Shown: piece after piece, positions 9,000 to 17,713 of the stretch
Position numbering within the stretch: the stretch's first letter is position 1
Layout: every line of letters starts with the position of its first letter
Origin: Pseudomonadota bacterium
GTDB lineage: Bacteria > Pseudomonadota > Alphaproteobacteria > Sphingomonadales > Govanellaceae
NCBI GenBank assembly: GCA_003577275.1
Contig: QEVO01000005.1
Location: 164,386 to 228,385 of the forward strand
Reading direction: 5' to 3'
DNA: 64,000 nucleotides
Position numbers and translations under genes: made by a program
The notes under the pieces: model-generated
Seen by the model: the letters and a program-made list of their open reading frames with translations, nothing else
Told to the model about the DNA's origin: nothing
The model's database searches: none

Positions 9000-9893
9000 C
9001 TATTCGCGGCACCAGATTTTAAAGACCTTGGTTTCGTCGGTGCGCGTCGCCCCGCCGATCATTTGCTGATAAATCTGCCAGGGGTGCAGTTTCAGATCCT
9101 TGCGCTGGGAAACGTCCGGCTCCGGATCATCCCACTTGCCCAGGTGCATGCCGCCCTTGGTGTAAACCGGGACGGCGCGGGACGTGCCGGCGGCGTCATC
9201 GGTGCCGGTCTGCAGGCCCTCGCAGATCTTGAAATTAATCCCCAGGAAGCGGGTGACCAGGCCATCCACCAGCACCGGCTTGTCGTTAAAGTCCAGCGAC
9301 GTTACTTGGGCTTCCGCCAAGAGGTTGTCGTGCTGAATGCTGTTGATGACGCAATAAAGCTGCTCGAATTGCGGGTTGTAATGATTGGCGATGGCCAGCT
9401 GCTTGGCCTTGCGTAGCTTGGCCACGGTCAGCCCGGTGGCCGCCGCCGCGCCATGGGCGACGCCAACCACATTGCCGGCGGTAAAAGCTGTCGTCGCCGT
9501 GCCTTCCGCCCCGGTGTAGGCGGCGGAAAAAAAGGCATTTATGATAAGATCGTCCCACTTGCGCGCCTTGGCCAGCGCCGCGGTTTGCACCAGCGCGCTG
9601 TCGGGGTCTTTCATCATTTTCAATTTATCGAACTTATCCACCAACTGGGCGCAATCCCAGGCCGTGGGCACCACCCAGCGCCGCGCCGTGGGCGCTGCCT
9701 GGGGGGTAATGGCGGCGAAGCGGTCGGTCACCTGCTTCATTTCCAGGGAGCCGACCTGATCCACCGGCGAGGCTTTATCGCCGTTGTGCGCGCCGACGGT
9801 GACGGTGTCTTGCAGCACCGACATGCGCTGCGCCAGCAATTCGATGTTGCTGGCGTATTGCTTGGCGTAAAGGGTAACGAGATTTTCGGACAT
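9000..9893 (-). CDS. Major capsid protein
   Basis: A 297-residue protein placed immediately after the scaffold gene. The N-terminal helix (LVTLYAKQYASNIELLAQR), the RRWVVPTAWDCAQLVDKFDKLK region and the late KDLKLHPWQIYQQ segment resemble phage capsid proteins of podoviruses with HK97-like folds. Size is in the usual range. A strong intrinsic terminator separates it from scaffold, so the capsid cistron probably has its own promoter or relies on antitermination. Confidence 0.85.
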   Translation of the reverse strand: MSENLVTLYAKQYASNIELLAQRMSVLQDTVTVGAHNGDKASPVDQVGSLEMKQVTDRFAAITPQAAPTARRWVVPTAWDCAQLVDKFDKLKMMKDPDSALVQTAALAKARKWDDLIINAFFSAAYTGAEGTATTAFTAGNVVGVAHGAAAATGLTVAKLRKAKQLAIANHYNPQFEQLYCVINSIQHDNLLAEAQVTSLDFNDKPVLVDGLVTRFLGINFKICEGLQTGTDDAAGTSRAVPVYTKGGMHLGKWDDPEPDVSQRKDLKLHPWQIYQQMIGGATRTDETKVFKIWCRE

Positions 9894-10127
9894 TGGTGCA
9901 ATCCCTTGATTGGTTGAAAACCGATCGAAGGGATTGTCGGGAGAAGCCCGGTCCGCGTTCTGACATTTTACGCCTGCGTCGGCGGCGGCGCTTTACCGCG
10001 AAGCATCGGGTCAGCGGGAGGCTGATTGTCCGAAAAAAATGGGCGTCGCCATCATCCCGCAGACCGGGCGGAAAAGCAAGTCAAAAAACCCGGCCGAAGC
10101 CGTTACGTGCAACGGCTTCGGCAATGA
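9894..10127. other. Capsid leader / scaffold-capsid intergenic region
   Basis: These bases hold no convincing gene. They contain the terminator at 10083-10122 and the 5' leader of the capsid mRNA (leftward). A promoter for capsid is expected here but no clear -35/-10 pair was identified by eye. Confidence 0.5.
10083..10122 (-). terminator. Intrinsic terminator after the scaffold gene
   Basis: On the minus strand a perfect 12-bp stem (GCCGAAGCCGTT at 10093-10104 against its complement at 10111-10122) with a 6-base loop is followed by a TTTTTT run at 10088-10083. It begins six bases past the scaffold stop and precedes the capsid gene. Confidence 0.85.
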
Positions 10128-10976
10128 TTACCCCGGCTGACCCACCGCCCAAGCGTGCAATTGGTCCCACTTTTTCTTGGCCTCGGCATCTTTGTTCAAG
10201 AGCTTGTCGCCAAAGCCCTTGTCTTTTTGCAACACTGCGATCTCCGCCTGGGCCTGCGCCGGCGTCATCGCGCCGACGGCCGGCTGGCCATCGGGCACAA
10301 ACCCCGCTTCGCCGAGCGCCGCGCCGAGTTTGTGCAAAAATTTCATCGAGGCGGCAAATCCCATGCTATCGCGAAAAGCTTTAAAATGATCCGGCCCCAT
10401 GCCGAAGCGCTGAATGGCGCGGTTGGCGATGGCGTCGTTGGCGTCATAGGCCGCCCCCCATTCCGCTTTCAGGGCCGCTTCTTCCTGCGCCAGACGCGCT
10501 TGGCGGGCGTCATCCTCCGCCTTCTGGATTTCCGCCGCGCGGGCATTGGCGAAGTCCATCAGGTTCTTGGCTTGAGCATTATTTAGACCGTTCTGGAACG
10601 CTACCTCACAATAGGCGGATAAGAACTTCTGATCCGCCTCCTCCACCGCCGGCAGCTCATACTTATCCGCCGCCTCCGGGCGGCCCAGCGCCCGGTAAAC
10701 GCGGTCCCAGCCGGCGGCGTCATCGGCATCCTTGGGCAGGATCACCTTGTCTTGGCCGATCGCCTTCCGCACCTCGACGTAGGATTGCGCCAGCGCCGGC
10801 ACGTCCTTGAAAAGCTTCAGGGTCGGCTCCCCCTGCAAGGCGTCCGGCAAGGTCGCCAGCCAGTCTGGCGCGGTGGCCTCCCCGCCTTGGCCAGCGCTGG
10901 CGCCGGTGGCGGCGGCGGGGGCGGTAGTGGTAGTAGCCGCAGGGGCCGCCGCGTCGGCGGCTTCAGTCGTCGTCAT
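10128..10976 (-). CDS. Capsid assembly scaffolding protein
   Basis: A 282-residue protein with a low-complexity Ala/Thr N-terminus, an acidic middle and highly charged helices (FANARAAEIQKAEDDARQAR). It has the portal-scaffold-capsid position typical of podoviral scaffolds. It contains DWLATLPDALQGEPTLKLFK and an LPKDADDAAGWDRVYRALGR region common in such proteins. GGAGG stands in front of the ATG at 10976. It is followed by an intrinsic terminator, which would favour different amounts of scaffold and capsid. Confidence 0.8.
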   Translation of the reverse strand: MTTTEAADAAAPAATTTTAPAAATGASAGQGGEATAPDWLATLPDALQGEPTLKLFKDVPALAQSYVEVRKAIGQDKVILPKDADDAAGWDRVYRALGRPEAADKYELPAVEEADQKFLSAYCEVAFQNGLNNAQAKNLMDFANARAAEIQKAEDDARQARLAQEEAALKAEWGAAYDANDAIANRAIQRFGMGPDHFKAFRDSMGFAASMKFLHKLGAALGEAGFVPDGQPAVGAMTPAQAQAEIAVLQKDKGFGDKLLNKDAEAKKKWDQLHAWAVGQPG

Positions 10977-11262
10977 GATAATCCTCCGTTAAATCGATGA
11001 TGTCTTTCTCGGTCAGGTGCAGATAGGCGGTGATCTGGTTAAAAACGTCACGCCGGCCCTCGTTGAAGGCGGTGCTATAAGGATCGCCGGCCACGTGGCT
11101 CGGCTTTGATACGCAGCACAGCGACCGCAAGTGCGCCAACGCATCGTGGCCGGCTGAAGTCAGGTTGCCGCGGTCGTCGAGCAGCAATTGCCGCCAGGCG
11201 CGGGCCCGGCGCAGATGCCGCGTCCGCCGCACCAGATGAATGATATGACGGGCGTCAGGCAA
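10963..11262 (-). CDS. Bbp19-like phage structural protein
   Basis: A 99-residue protein between portal and scaffold, overlapping both. Its C-terminal half has the Bbp19-like pattern: a Cys/His-flanked loop, then FNEGRRDVFNQITAYLHL, ending in an acidic tail (DLTEDYHDDD). These small proteins regularly sit between portal and scaffold in T7-like and Bordetella-phage-like podoviruses. Function is unknown. Confidence 0.65.
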   Translation of the reverse strand: MPDARHIIHLVRRTRHLRRARAWRQLLLDDRGNLTSAGHDALAHLRSLCCVSKPSHVAGDPYSTAFNEGRRDVFNQITAYLHLTEKDIIDLTEDYHDDD

Positions 11263-12895
11263 GGGCGGCCCCTGCGGCGGCGCCGGCGGCCGCCATATCC
11301 TTCGCCGTCTTGGCCACCACCGGCGCGGCGGCCAGAATGCCCTGCAGCTCGCTCGCGTCTTGCTCCTCCTGTTCCTTGGCCCGGCGCTTGTCCTCGCTCA
11401 ACAGCAAACGCTGCGGCACGCCATTGACGTCCACCAGCATGTCGATCACCGCGTCGGCGTCGAATTTTTCCGCCAGCACCTTGCTGAACTCCGGGCTCAA
11501 CTGGGCGAGCGGCGTCAAGCCCTCGATGGTGCGAAAAAAACCGGCCGCCTCTTCGGCGCGCTGGGCGCGGTTTAGGGGGCTGTCGTACTCGATGGCATAG
11601 TCGCCGCGCGCCTCGACAAGTTCCGGCGGCATCTCCGGCAGCACGCCGTTGGCCGCCAGAAGATCAAGCTCGCGCTCAATGATCGGCCCTAGTAGTTCCG
11701 CCTGCTGCCGCCCCATGGTCGGCGCCAAGAGCCAGCCCTTTTCCTTGGCCCGTTCCAACACTTCTGTCGCGGTCATTTCCGGCGTCTGCACCAGGATCTG
11801 AAACAGCGACACCAGGAAGGTGTCGTTGATGGTCCGCTGTTCGGCCTCCAGCATCTGCAAGCCGTAATCGAGCCGGGCGTTGGTCTGCAACGGCTGGATC
11901 ATTTGCCGGCCCTGACTGTCGACGCCGCCGACATTAAGACCATTCGGCACCAGCCGCAACCGGCTGATGACATTATCGTCATGGATCAGCATCGGCGGAT
12001 CGACCTGCTTATGGGCGGCCCGCAGCATGGTCTTTTTCATCTCGTTGATCATCTTGATCGCCGCCAGCGCCTCCATGGCGGGCGACCTGCCATATATTTC
12101 ACGAGGGGAAGTGCGGTAGCGCGACACCGGCATCGGCATGGTGCGGTAACCGCCGCCGTGCACTAATGACCGGCTATCGCAGACGATGACATAACTGGCG
12201 TATTCCATGCCCTTAAAATCGGCGCGAGCGGGATGGCGCTCTTCGTTGGGGCGGACACAATGAATAAAATCGAATTTGCGTTCCGGCTCGGCCGCATAAA
12301 CCTGCTGCATATCAGCCGGCAACTGATCCAATCCCCACCGCTTCACCGCCTGGCGGACAGAGTAGCGAAATTTACGATGCACTTTATCCACCCGGCCGCG
12401 ATGGTCTTCGGAGATGAATATTTCCGACAAGTGCAGCGATTTGTAATAAATCCCCTTGCCGGGCATGTCGTCCAGAAACATCGCCGAGGTGCCGAGCGCG
12501 CCGAGCGAGGCGAACGTCTCATTGATCTGATTGGGGAAGTTTGAATGCGGTGCGTAGCGGGAACGGAATAAGATTTCCGTCGCCTCCTCGAAATAGGCAA
12601 TGACCGCCGGGATTTTGTTCAGCGCCGGATCGGTGGCGCGTAGCCGGTGCCACTTCTGGGTGCGCGGCACCAGCATGCCTTCCATGGCCGCCGTGAACCG
12701 ATCCAGCGCCAGGGGCGCGGTGCTGTCGAACATCTTTTCCGTGCGCTTGCCGCCGGGCGAGCGCGCGCCGAAGAACTCATCTTGGCGCGGCAAGACGAAC
12801 TGCGCGCATTCCTGCCAATGCGCCTCCCACGGCGCCCGGATGGCCGCCAGTTGACTTTGTTCGCGCATAACGTCATCGGCAATGCTATCCGCCAT
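11255..12895 (-). CDS. Head-tail connector (portal) protein, podovirus type
   Basis: A 546-residue portal. It opens with ADSIADDVMREQSQLAAIRAPWEAHW, followed by FVLPRQDEFF, which is characteristic of the bacteriophage head-to-tail connecting protein family. The start at 12895 has GGGGAGG eight bases upstream; an in-frame GTG at 12904 is possible but would overlap the previous stop. Length matches T7 gp8-type portals (about 530-550). It forms the dodecameric ring through which DNA passes. Confidence 0.9.
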   Translation of the reverse strand: MADSIADDVMREQSQLAAIRAPWEAHWQECAQFVLPRQDEFFGARSPGGKRTEKMFDSTAPLALDRFTAAMEGMLVPRTQKWHRLRATDPALNKIPAVIAYFEEATEILFRSRYAPHSNFPNQINETFASLGALGTSAMFLDDMPGKGIYYKSLHLSEIFISEDHRGRVDKVHRKFRYSVRQAVKRWGLDQLPADMQQVYAAEPERKFDFIHCVRPNEERHPARADFKGMEYASYVIVCDSRSLVHGGGYRTMPMPVSRYRTSPREIYGRSPAMEALAAIKMINEMKKTMLRAAHKQVDPPMLIHDDNVISRLRLVPNGLNVGGVDSQGRQMIQPLQTNARLDYGLQMLEAEQRTINDTFLVSLFQILVQTPEMTATEVLERAKEKGWLLAPTMGRQQAELLGPIIERELDLLAANGVLPEMPPELVEARGDYAIEYDSPLNRAQRAEEAAGFFRTIEGLTPLAQLSPEFSKVLAEKFDADAVIDMLVDVNGVPQRLLLSEDKRRAKEQEEQDASELQGILAAAPVVAKTAKDMAAAGAAAGAALA

Positions 12896-12900
12896 GATGC

Positions 12901-13320
12901 TCACCTCCCCGATAGCGCGCCCAGGCGCGCAAAATTAATCAAACCGCCCAATAGTCCGCCTGCGCGCCGACCAGCTGTAACGATCACCGCCAGCACCTGG
13001 ATCAATTGGCCAGCGTAGACGACAGCACCGGCGCTGACCGCCACCACCGTTCCCGTCACCACCCCGATCGCTTGCCCGGCGTAAGTGATCGCGCCCGCGC
13101 TGACCGGCAGCACGGTAGCCGCCGAAACCGTGATTGACTGCCCGCCATAAGTGATGGTCCCCGCCGTCACCGTCACCGTGGTGCCTCCCCCCGCCGGCTG
13201 CTCATTGATGTAGCCATTGACCGACGGCTGCCACTCTAGGCCGCCGTCCTCATTGACATAGCCGCCCCGCCACAAGGCTGCGGCGATCGATAACGCCGGC
13301 GGCTGCCACTGAATGGTCAT
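12901..13320 (-). CDS. Phage protein with beta-strand repeats
   Basis: A 139-residue protein whose ATG overlaps the stop of the fibre-like gene (TGATG). It starts MTIQWQPPALSIAAALWRGG. Residues of about 50-120 hold three similar units of the form xITYxGQxIxV (TITYGGQSITV, AITYAGQAIGV, AVVYAGQLIQV), a regular beta repeat. The C-terminus is hydrophobic and glycine-rich. Likely a virion surface or fibre-associated protein; no function known. Confidence 0.6.
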   Translation of the reverse strand: MTIQWQPPALSIAAALWRGGYVNEDGGLEWQPSVNGYINEQPAGGGTTVTVTAGTITYGGQSITVSAATVLPVSAGAITYAGQAIGVVTGTVVAVSAGAVVYAGQLIQVLAVIVTAGRRAGGLLGGLINFARLGALSGR

Positions 13321-14651
13321 CAAGCGGCCTCCAGTAGCGGCGAGACGTAAAGCGTCGAGCTTGGCTTGGCCAAACACACCACGCCAGTCAGCGGGCCGAT
13401 TTCCGCTGGCGTCAGCGAGCCAGTTTTAAGCTCCTGTTTCACCGCCGACGTGAAGCCACCAGTGCCAGTCCAGGTGGTGGTGTCCGTGGTCTGGTTGGCG
13501 CTGGCAGCCAGAATGTCGGCGGCGCGATCAGAAATGTTCCACGTCCCGATCGGCGACCCAGCCGTACCCTTATAGAGCAATTCCAGCCACGCTTCGTTAT
13601 CCTTGAACGTGGTGCCGTCGTTGATCACCGCGACCTTGACCGTCATCGCGGTCAGCGCGGAATTGAAGCGCGAGATCGGCGGCGAGCGCAGAGGCCACTC
13701 GAAGCTGGCGTTGGCGGAGCTTTCCATCTGCCAGGAAATGCTGTCGGTGCCATTGCCGGCGGCGGCGTAAATCGTATTGCTCGCGGTGATCGTACCGGCC
13801 CACGAGGCATAATAGTAGGTATAGTGGTTATCGCCACTGTCGCAGTCGATCAGCACCACTTCCGCCGCGCCAGGCCCGCCAAAAGCTCCAGTAACATTAC
13901 TAGAGCCGCTACGTAATTTACACTGAGATGCGACAAAAGTAGCAGCAGTAGTAATGCCGACATCAACAAGATTAGTATAAGCAACGCCAGAAAGATCACT
14001 TGCTGACATAACAACATTTGATATAACGCCGCTGGCAAAACCGAAAACCGTCGTCGGTGCGGTGCCGGCCAAGGACAGGCCGCGCACATTAAAGCGGCCG
14101 CCACGAAACGTCAGCGACCGGCCTGCCTGGTTGCCGTTGTTCCAGGTGCAGTTGATCAGATCGATTTGAATGCCGCTATAATCAACAGTTTGACCAGCGC
14201 CGAATGACAAGAGCGCGCCGCTGTTCGTTGACGGCAGCGAGAAGGTGCAGTTATCATAGACGTGACCAGTGGCGGACGACGAGTTCGCCACCTGCAAGTC
14301 GCAAGAACTGTTGTTGTTGCTCCCAGCCGTCCAGGTAATGCCGTATGCGTAAACGAATCCTGCACCGAGGTTCATAGCTGCGTTAGCTGCGCCTACTGAA
14401 ACCACCGCACCGGCTGTCAACGCTCCAGTACCGGAGCCATCAAACGCCACCGACAGAATTTTAAGACCCGGCGTTGACGGAAATGTCAGCGTGATCGCCG
14501 CGCCTGCCGTTTCCGAATGCGTGCTTTTAACCCGCACGATATCGCCAGCCGCCCACAGCGCCGCCACGGTGACGATGCTATTGGCCGCTTTCGCCTCAGT
14601 ATCGTAAGGCGAAGCGTTGCTGCCGGCGCTGTCGACGAAATAGGTGGCCAT
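13320..14651 (-). CDS. Fibre-like / beta-helical virion protein
   Basis: A 443-residue protein starting MATYFVDSAGSNASPYDTEAKAANSI, an opening seen in right-handed beta-helix phage proteins. The body is rich in Ser, Thr, Gly, Asn and short beta segments with few charges, typical of fibre or adhesin-like virion proteins. A stretch at about 13,885-14,040 is visibly AT-richer than its flanks, suggesting a mosaic exchange inside the gene. Receptor binding is inferred, not shown. Confidence 0.6.
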   Translation of the reverse strand: MATYFVDSAGSNASPYDTEAKAANSIVTVAALWAAGDIVRVKSTHSETAGAAITLTFPSTPGLKILSVAFDGSGTGALTAGAVVSVGAANAAMNLGAGFVYAYGITWTAGSNNNSSCDLQVANSSSATGHVYDNCTFSLPSTNSGALLSFGAGQTVDYSGIQIDLINCTWNNGNQAGRSLTFRGGRFNVRGLSLAGTAPTTVFGFASGVISNVVMSASDLSGVAYTNLVDVGITTAATFVASQCKLRSGSSNVTGAFGGPGAAEVVLIDCDSGDNHYTYYYASWAGTITASNTIYAAAGNGTDSISWQMESSANASFEWPLRSPPISRFNSALTAMTVKVAVINDGTTFKDNEAWLELLYKGTAGSPIGTWNISDRAADILAASANQTTDTTTWTGTGGFTSAVKQELKTGSLTPAEIGPLTGVVCLAKPSSTLYVSPLLEAA

Positions 14652-14659
14652 ATATCACC

Positions 14660-15097
14660 CTACGCTGCTTGCAGCACGCCGGTGGCGGCGTCGCCATCGA
14701 GCGTCAAGGGGCCGGCCACATTGCCCACGTCCGCGCCGGCGTTCAGATACATGATCAGCCGCGAGGTGCCGGCAACGCCGGTATCCTTGTACCAGACCGC
14801 ATAGTGGCCATTACTGAAGCCGGCCGCGTTTTGCGCCCAGGACAGGTCATTGTGCGCCCATTCCATGGTGTTGCCATCAAGCGCCAGGGTGACGCCGGCA
14901 ATGGCCGAGCCGCCGGCGGTATAGCCGGTGCCGCTCACCTCGTTGGCGCTGATGTCGCCCCAAAACTCGTTGGTCGCCAGATTGGGCGTCCACGCATTGG
15001 TGACCCACGCCACTTTGATGGTGTCGGTGTCGAGATCGACGGCGTTGCCGTTATGCTGCGCCAGCTTGAACTTAGGAAAAACGGTCGGCGTCGGCAT
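14660..15097 (-). CDS. Phage structural protein of unknown function
   Basis: A 145-residue protein starting MPTPTVFPKFKLAQHNGNAVDL. The segment DTDTIKVAWVTNAWTPNLATNEFW and the regular beta character are common in small phage virion proteins annotated as hypothetical. The start is placed at 15097, where GGAG lies eight bases upstream; the longer frame to 15142 runs into the preceding gene. It directly precedes the fibre-like gene and may work with it. Confidence 0.6.
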   Translation of the reverse strand: MPTPTVFPKFKLAQHNGNAVDLDTDTIKVAWVTNAWTPNLATNEFWGDISANEVSGTGYTAGGSAIAGVTLALDGNTMEWAHNDLSWAQNAAGFSNGHYAVWYKDTGVAGTSRLIMYLNAGADVGNVAGPLTLDGDAATGVLQAA

Positions 15098-15102
15098 CGG
15101 CC

Positions 15103-15333
15103 TTACTCCGGTTTTTGCGGCAGCCGCGCCACCGCTTGCCAATATTCAAGCCAGGCGGCGAGCTCCGCCCGGCGCGCCTCGCCCTTGGCGCATTGCGCCA
15201 GCGCCCGCTCGAACCGCGCCACGTGGATTGCCGCGCGGGCGCGGTCCCGCGTCGAGGGCGGCGTGTCCTGAAGCATCGGCACGGCCGGGGCCGCCGGCGG
15301 CTGGGTCTTGAACATATTGAAAAGCCATTTCAT
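15103..15333 (-). CDS. Small phage protein of unknown function
   Basis: A 76-residue protein (MKWLFNMFKTQPP) with a proline-rich linker and a basic, helical C-terminal half (AELAAWLEYWQAVARL). GGAGG precedes the ATG at good spacing, supporting that it is real. No family recognised. Confidence 0.55.
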   Translation of the reverse strand: MKWLFNMFKTQPPAAPAVPMLQDTPPSTRDRARAAIHVARFERALAQCAKGEARRAELAAWLEYWQAVARLPQKPE

Positions 15334-15343
15334 AGCCGACCTC

Positions 15344-15688
15344 CTACAAATACCCCATTAGCCGCGCCTGGAACGACGTCAGATGCCGCCTCTTTGCCGG
15401 CGGAATTTCCGCAAACAGCGCCGCGCGCACGTCTTGCAATTTCACCGTCAATATCTTCGCCACCAGGCCTGCATCATCGACCAGATGCACCGTGCCGAGC
15501 GCCGGGGCCGGAAAGCCATGGAGCACGCCGACACCCGCCTCGGTCATGACCCACATGCCGATCCGCAAATGACGCGCCCGCAGCGCGCCGATGTCAGCGC
15601 CCGCGGCCGCCGGCGGCGCGGCCGTAACCGCCGCCGCCGACAATTTGCGCAAACCCGATTTAAGTTTTTCCTTGATCGTCATGGCCAT
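15344..15688 (-). CDS. Small phage protein of unknown function
   Basis: A 114-residue protein with a basic helical start (MAMTIKEKLKSGLRKL), an Ala/Pro linker, then a compact domain: IGMWVMTEAGVGVLHGFPAPALGTVHLVDDAG. That pattern (control of flow, then valine-rich strands) looks like an SH3-type barrel. The ATG overlaps the stop of the upstream gene (TAATG). Function unknown. Confidence 0.55.
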   Translation of the reverse strand: MAMTIKEKLKSGLRKLSAAAVTAAPPAAAGADIGALRARHLRIGMWVMTEAGVGVLHGFPAPALGTVHLVDDAGLVAKILTVKLQDVRAALFAEIPPAKRRHLTSFQARLMGYL

Positions 15689-15993
15689 TACGTGCTGCTG
15701 ATAACCGCCAATTTCTGGCCGGGATAGACCGCGAAATATTCCGTCTGGTCGGCCGCCATGCGGCCCTTGGTCGCCACCGCGGTCGGATTATCGCCGAGGG
15801 CGATGGCGCAGACCGCGTCAGTGTGAACGCGGATCAGCCGGGTATTGGCGTTAAAGGCCGCGCTTTGCGCGCTGACGACGCCGATCGTAACGCCATCTTG
15901 TTGTACGATCGCGGGCGTCTGCGGCACCGGCATGACATGGCCCGCGCCATCTTTTTGCAGGCCGACGAATTCATCGATATAAATTTTGCTCAT
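15688..15993 (-). CDS. Small phage head-region protein
   Basis: About 101 residues beginning MSKIYIDEFVGLQKDGAGHVMPVPQ, then a beta-rich body ending GQKLAVIS. Small proteins of this composition recur between terminase and portal in alphaproteobacterial podophages. Three consecutive possible starts (TTG, ATG, ATG) occur at 15999, 15996 and 15993; the last has the best spacing to GGGGA. Structural role is inferred. Confidence 0.55.
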   Translation of the reverse strand: MSKIYIDEFVGLQKDGAGHVMPVPQTPAIVQQDGVTIGVVSAQSAAFNANTRLIRVHTDAVCAIALGDNPTAVATKGRMAADQTEYFAVYPGQKLAVISST

Positions 15994-15995
15994 CA

Positions 15996-16253
15996 TCAAT
16001 TCCCCAATAACAGTTTGGTGGCGGTATTGCCTGCTTCCTCGCCGAGCACGCCCAAGAGTTGGGTCGAAGCGCGGCCCTGCCGCCGGCGCAGCGCGTCGGC
16101 GCGATCCGCTGCCGCCGCGGCTTCATCGCGCATCGGCATGCCCGGCGGCGATGGCAGGGCGGGCGCTTTCGGTTTCTTCAAACCCAAGACGCCGGCGGGA
16201 ATGGCGATGGACTTTTTCACTAATGTACCGACGGTCTTTAATGGTCCACTCAT
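15996..16253 (-). CDS. Small phage protein next to terminase
   Basis: An 85-residue basic protein (MSGPLKTVGTLVKKSIAIPAGVLGLKKPKAPALP) with a charged helix DRADALRRRQGRASTQLLGVLG. Its ATG overlaps the terminase stop (ATGA). This resembles small proteins found beside the terminase and internal-virion genes in podophages. Function unknown. Confidence 0.5.
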   Translation of the reverse strand: MSGPLKTVGTLVKKSIAIPAGVLGLKKPKAPALPSPPGMPMRDEAAAAADRADALRRRQGRASTQLLGVLGEEAGNTATKLLLGN

Positions 16254-17713
16254 GCGGCTCCTCCAAAATAAGCATAGTCAACCTCCACTTCGGGCGCGGC
16301 CGGGCGATAAAAATCGCCGCGCAGCACCCGCACGCCCTCGCCACCGCCCAGGAAGGCATACTGCAAGGCATCATGCACATGGCTGTATTCGTTCTTGTTG
16401 GGCTTTTCTTCCCAGCGATTGCTGCCGGCAACCGCGATGCGGCGGATGTGATAGCCGCTATTGAAACCCTTGCGCACCACCTTACAGACGGGGCTTAACA
16501 AAAATGCAGGCTGGCCTTCCACGCTGTGGGGCAGCGTCCGCCGCACCGCTTCCTGGCGTAGCGTCGGATCATTGGTGGCGGCGCGGCGAATGGACAAGCC
16601 CAGCACGCGCTGCACGATGCGCAGCCAGCTTTCATCACCGCCCTTCTCGTCGTTGCCGGCGTCGGTCGCCGGGTCGGCCCACAGCTCTATGCTTTCCGGC
16701 CGGGCATACCAATCAGCATAATCATCCCGCAGCTTTTGCCGCAACACCTCGGCAAAGCGTGTTGGCCCCATCGCGTCGAGCATTTTTTCCGCGGTCGGGA
16801 ATACCGCCAGTTCGGCCAGGCACCGCCATTGACCGATGCTGGTGCGCTGGCAGAAGACGGCCGCCGGCGTCATGCCGCCATCCAGCCCGATGATCAGCTT
16901 CAAGCCCTTGATCGGCTCCAACGGACGATTGGCGACATGGATGTGATCTTGAAATTCTGGGTAAACTGGCTGGCCATCGCGGGAAAAGCCAAACTGGTTG
17001 TCAATCAGCCGCCGCTTCTTGTCATCGGGCATGCCCTCGGCCTGACGCTCATAGTATCGCGCCGGCAGATTGTGAATATTTTCCGCCTGGGGGTCGAACC
17101 CGCCGGGTTGGCGGAAGAATACGGTTTCCGGCCCCGGATTTTCTACGAACGTCTCGTAAATGTAATTATCAATATCCGGCGCGTTGAAATCGCACCACAG
17201 GCCAGACCATGCGCAACCGCCCAGGTTGGGCCCTGGATAGCGCCCAACGCGGGTGCGCGCGTACTGAAAGACTTCGGGTGATAATAAATCGGCCTCGTTG
17301 AGCCACACCGCCGTCGGCTCCAGTCCTCGAAAGATATCCTCGGCGCGTTTATCACCCACGGCCACAAAGACCATTTCCAGCTCAACATCCCATTCACGAT
17401 GCAAGGCAAATCTGATTTCATGGATCCGCGGCGCATCGCCGTTCCAGCGCCCCAGTTCCTTCGGAAACCAGCCATGCCAACTGCGCAGCGTCGTGGTGTC
17501 GAGATTAGGATAGGTGTCGCGCACCACCACCACGCGCGCGCGACGAACGCCGTCAGGGCCGGGATTTTGCCACAACGCAGCCCACACGCAGGCCTGAATG
17601 CAGGCCGTGGTTTTACCCGATCCGATGGGCCCCATAATGCCCCGCAGGTAGGCTTGCGACTTCACAAACCGATCCGCCACCGGGCCAGCGGGTTTTTGCG
17701 CCAACAGCCTCAT
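16250..17713 (-). CDS. Terminase large subunit
   Basis: A packaging ATPase-nuclease of 487 residues. Walker A is GPIGSGKTT at residues 28-36, and VWLNEADLLSP later gives the Walker B/acidic residues. The nuclease half contains LIIGLDGGMTPAA (first catalytic Asp) and the ELWADPATDAG segment. The start is placed at the ATG overlapping the stop of the upstream ATPase gene (ATGA); a GTG four codons earlier is possible. It heads the late packaging/structural run. Confidence 0.9.
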   Translation of the reverse strand: MRLLAQKPAGPVADRFVKSQAYLRGIMGPIGSGKTTACIQACVWAALWQNPGPDGVRRARVVVVRDTYPNLDTTTLRSWHGWFPKELGRWNGDAPRIHEIRFALHREWDVELEMVFVAVGDKRAEDIFRGLEPTAVWLNEADLLSPEVFQYARTRVGRYPGPNLGGCAWSGLWCDFNAPDIDNYIYETFVENPGPETVFFRQPGGFDPQAENIHNLPARYYERQAEGMPDDKKRRLIDNQFGFSRDGQPVYPEFQDHIHVANRPLEPIKGLKLIIGLDGGMTPAAVFCQRTSIGQWRCLAELAVFPTAEKMLDAMGPTRFAEVLRQKLRDDYADWYARPESIELWADPATDAGNDEKGGDESWLRIVQRVLGLSIRRAATNDPTLRQEAVRRTLPHSVEGQPAFLLSPVCKVVRKGFNSGYHIRRIAVAGSNRWEEKPNKNEYSHVHDALQYAFLGGGEGVRVLRGDFYRPAAPEVEVDYAYFGGAA

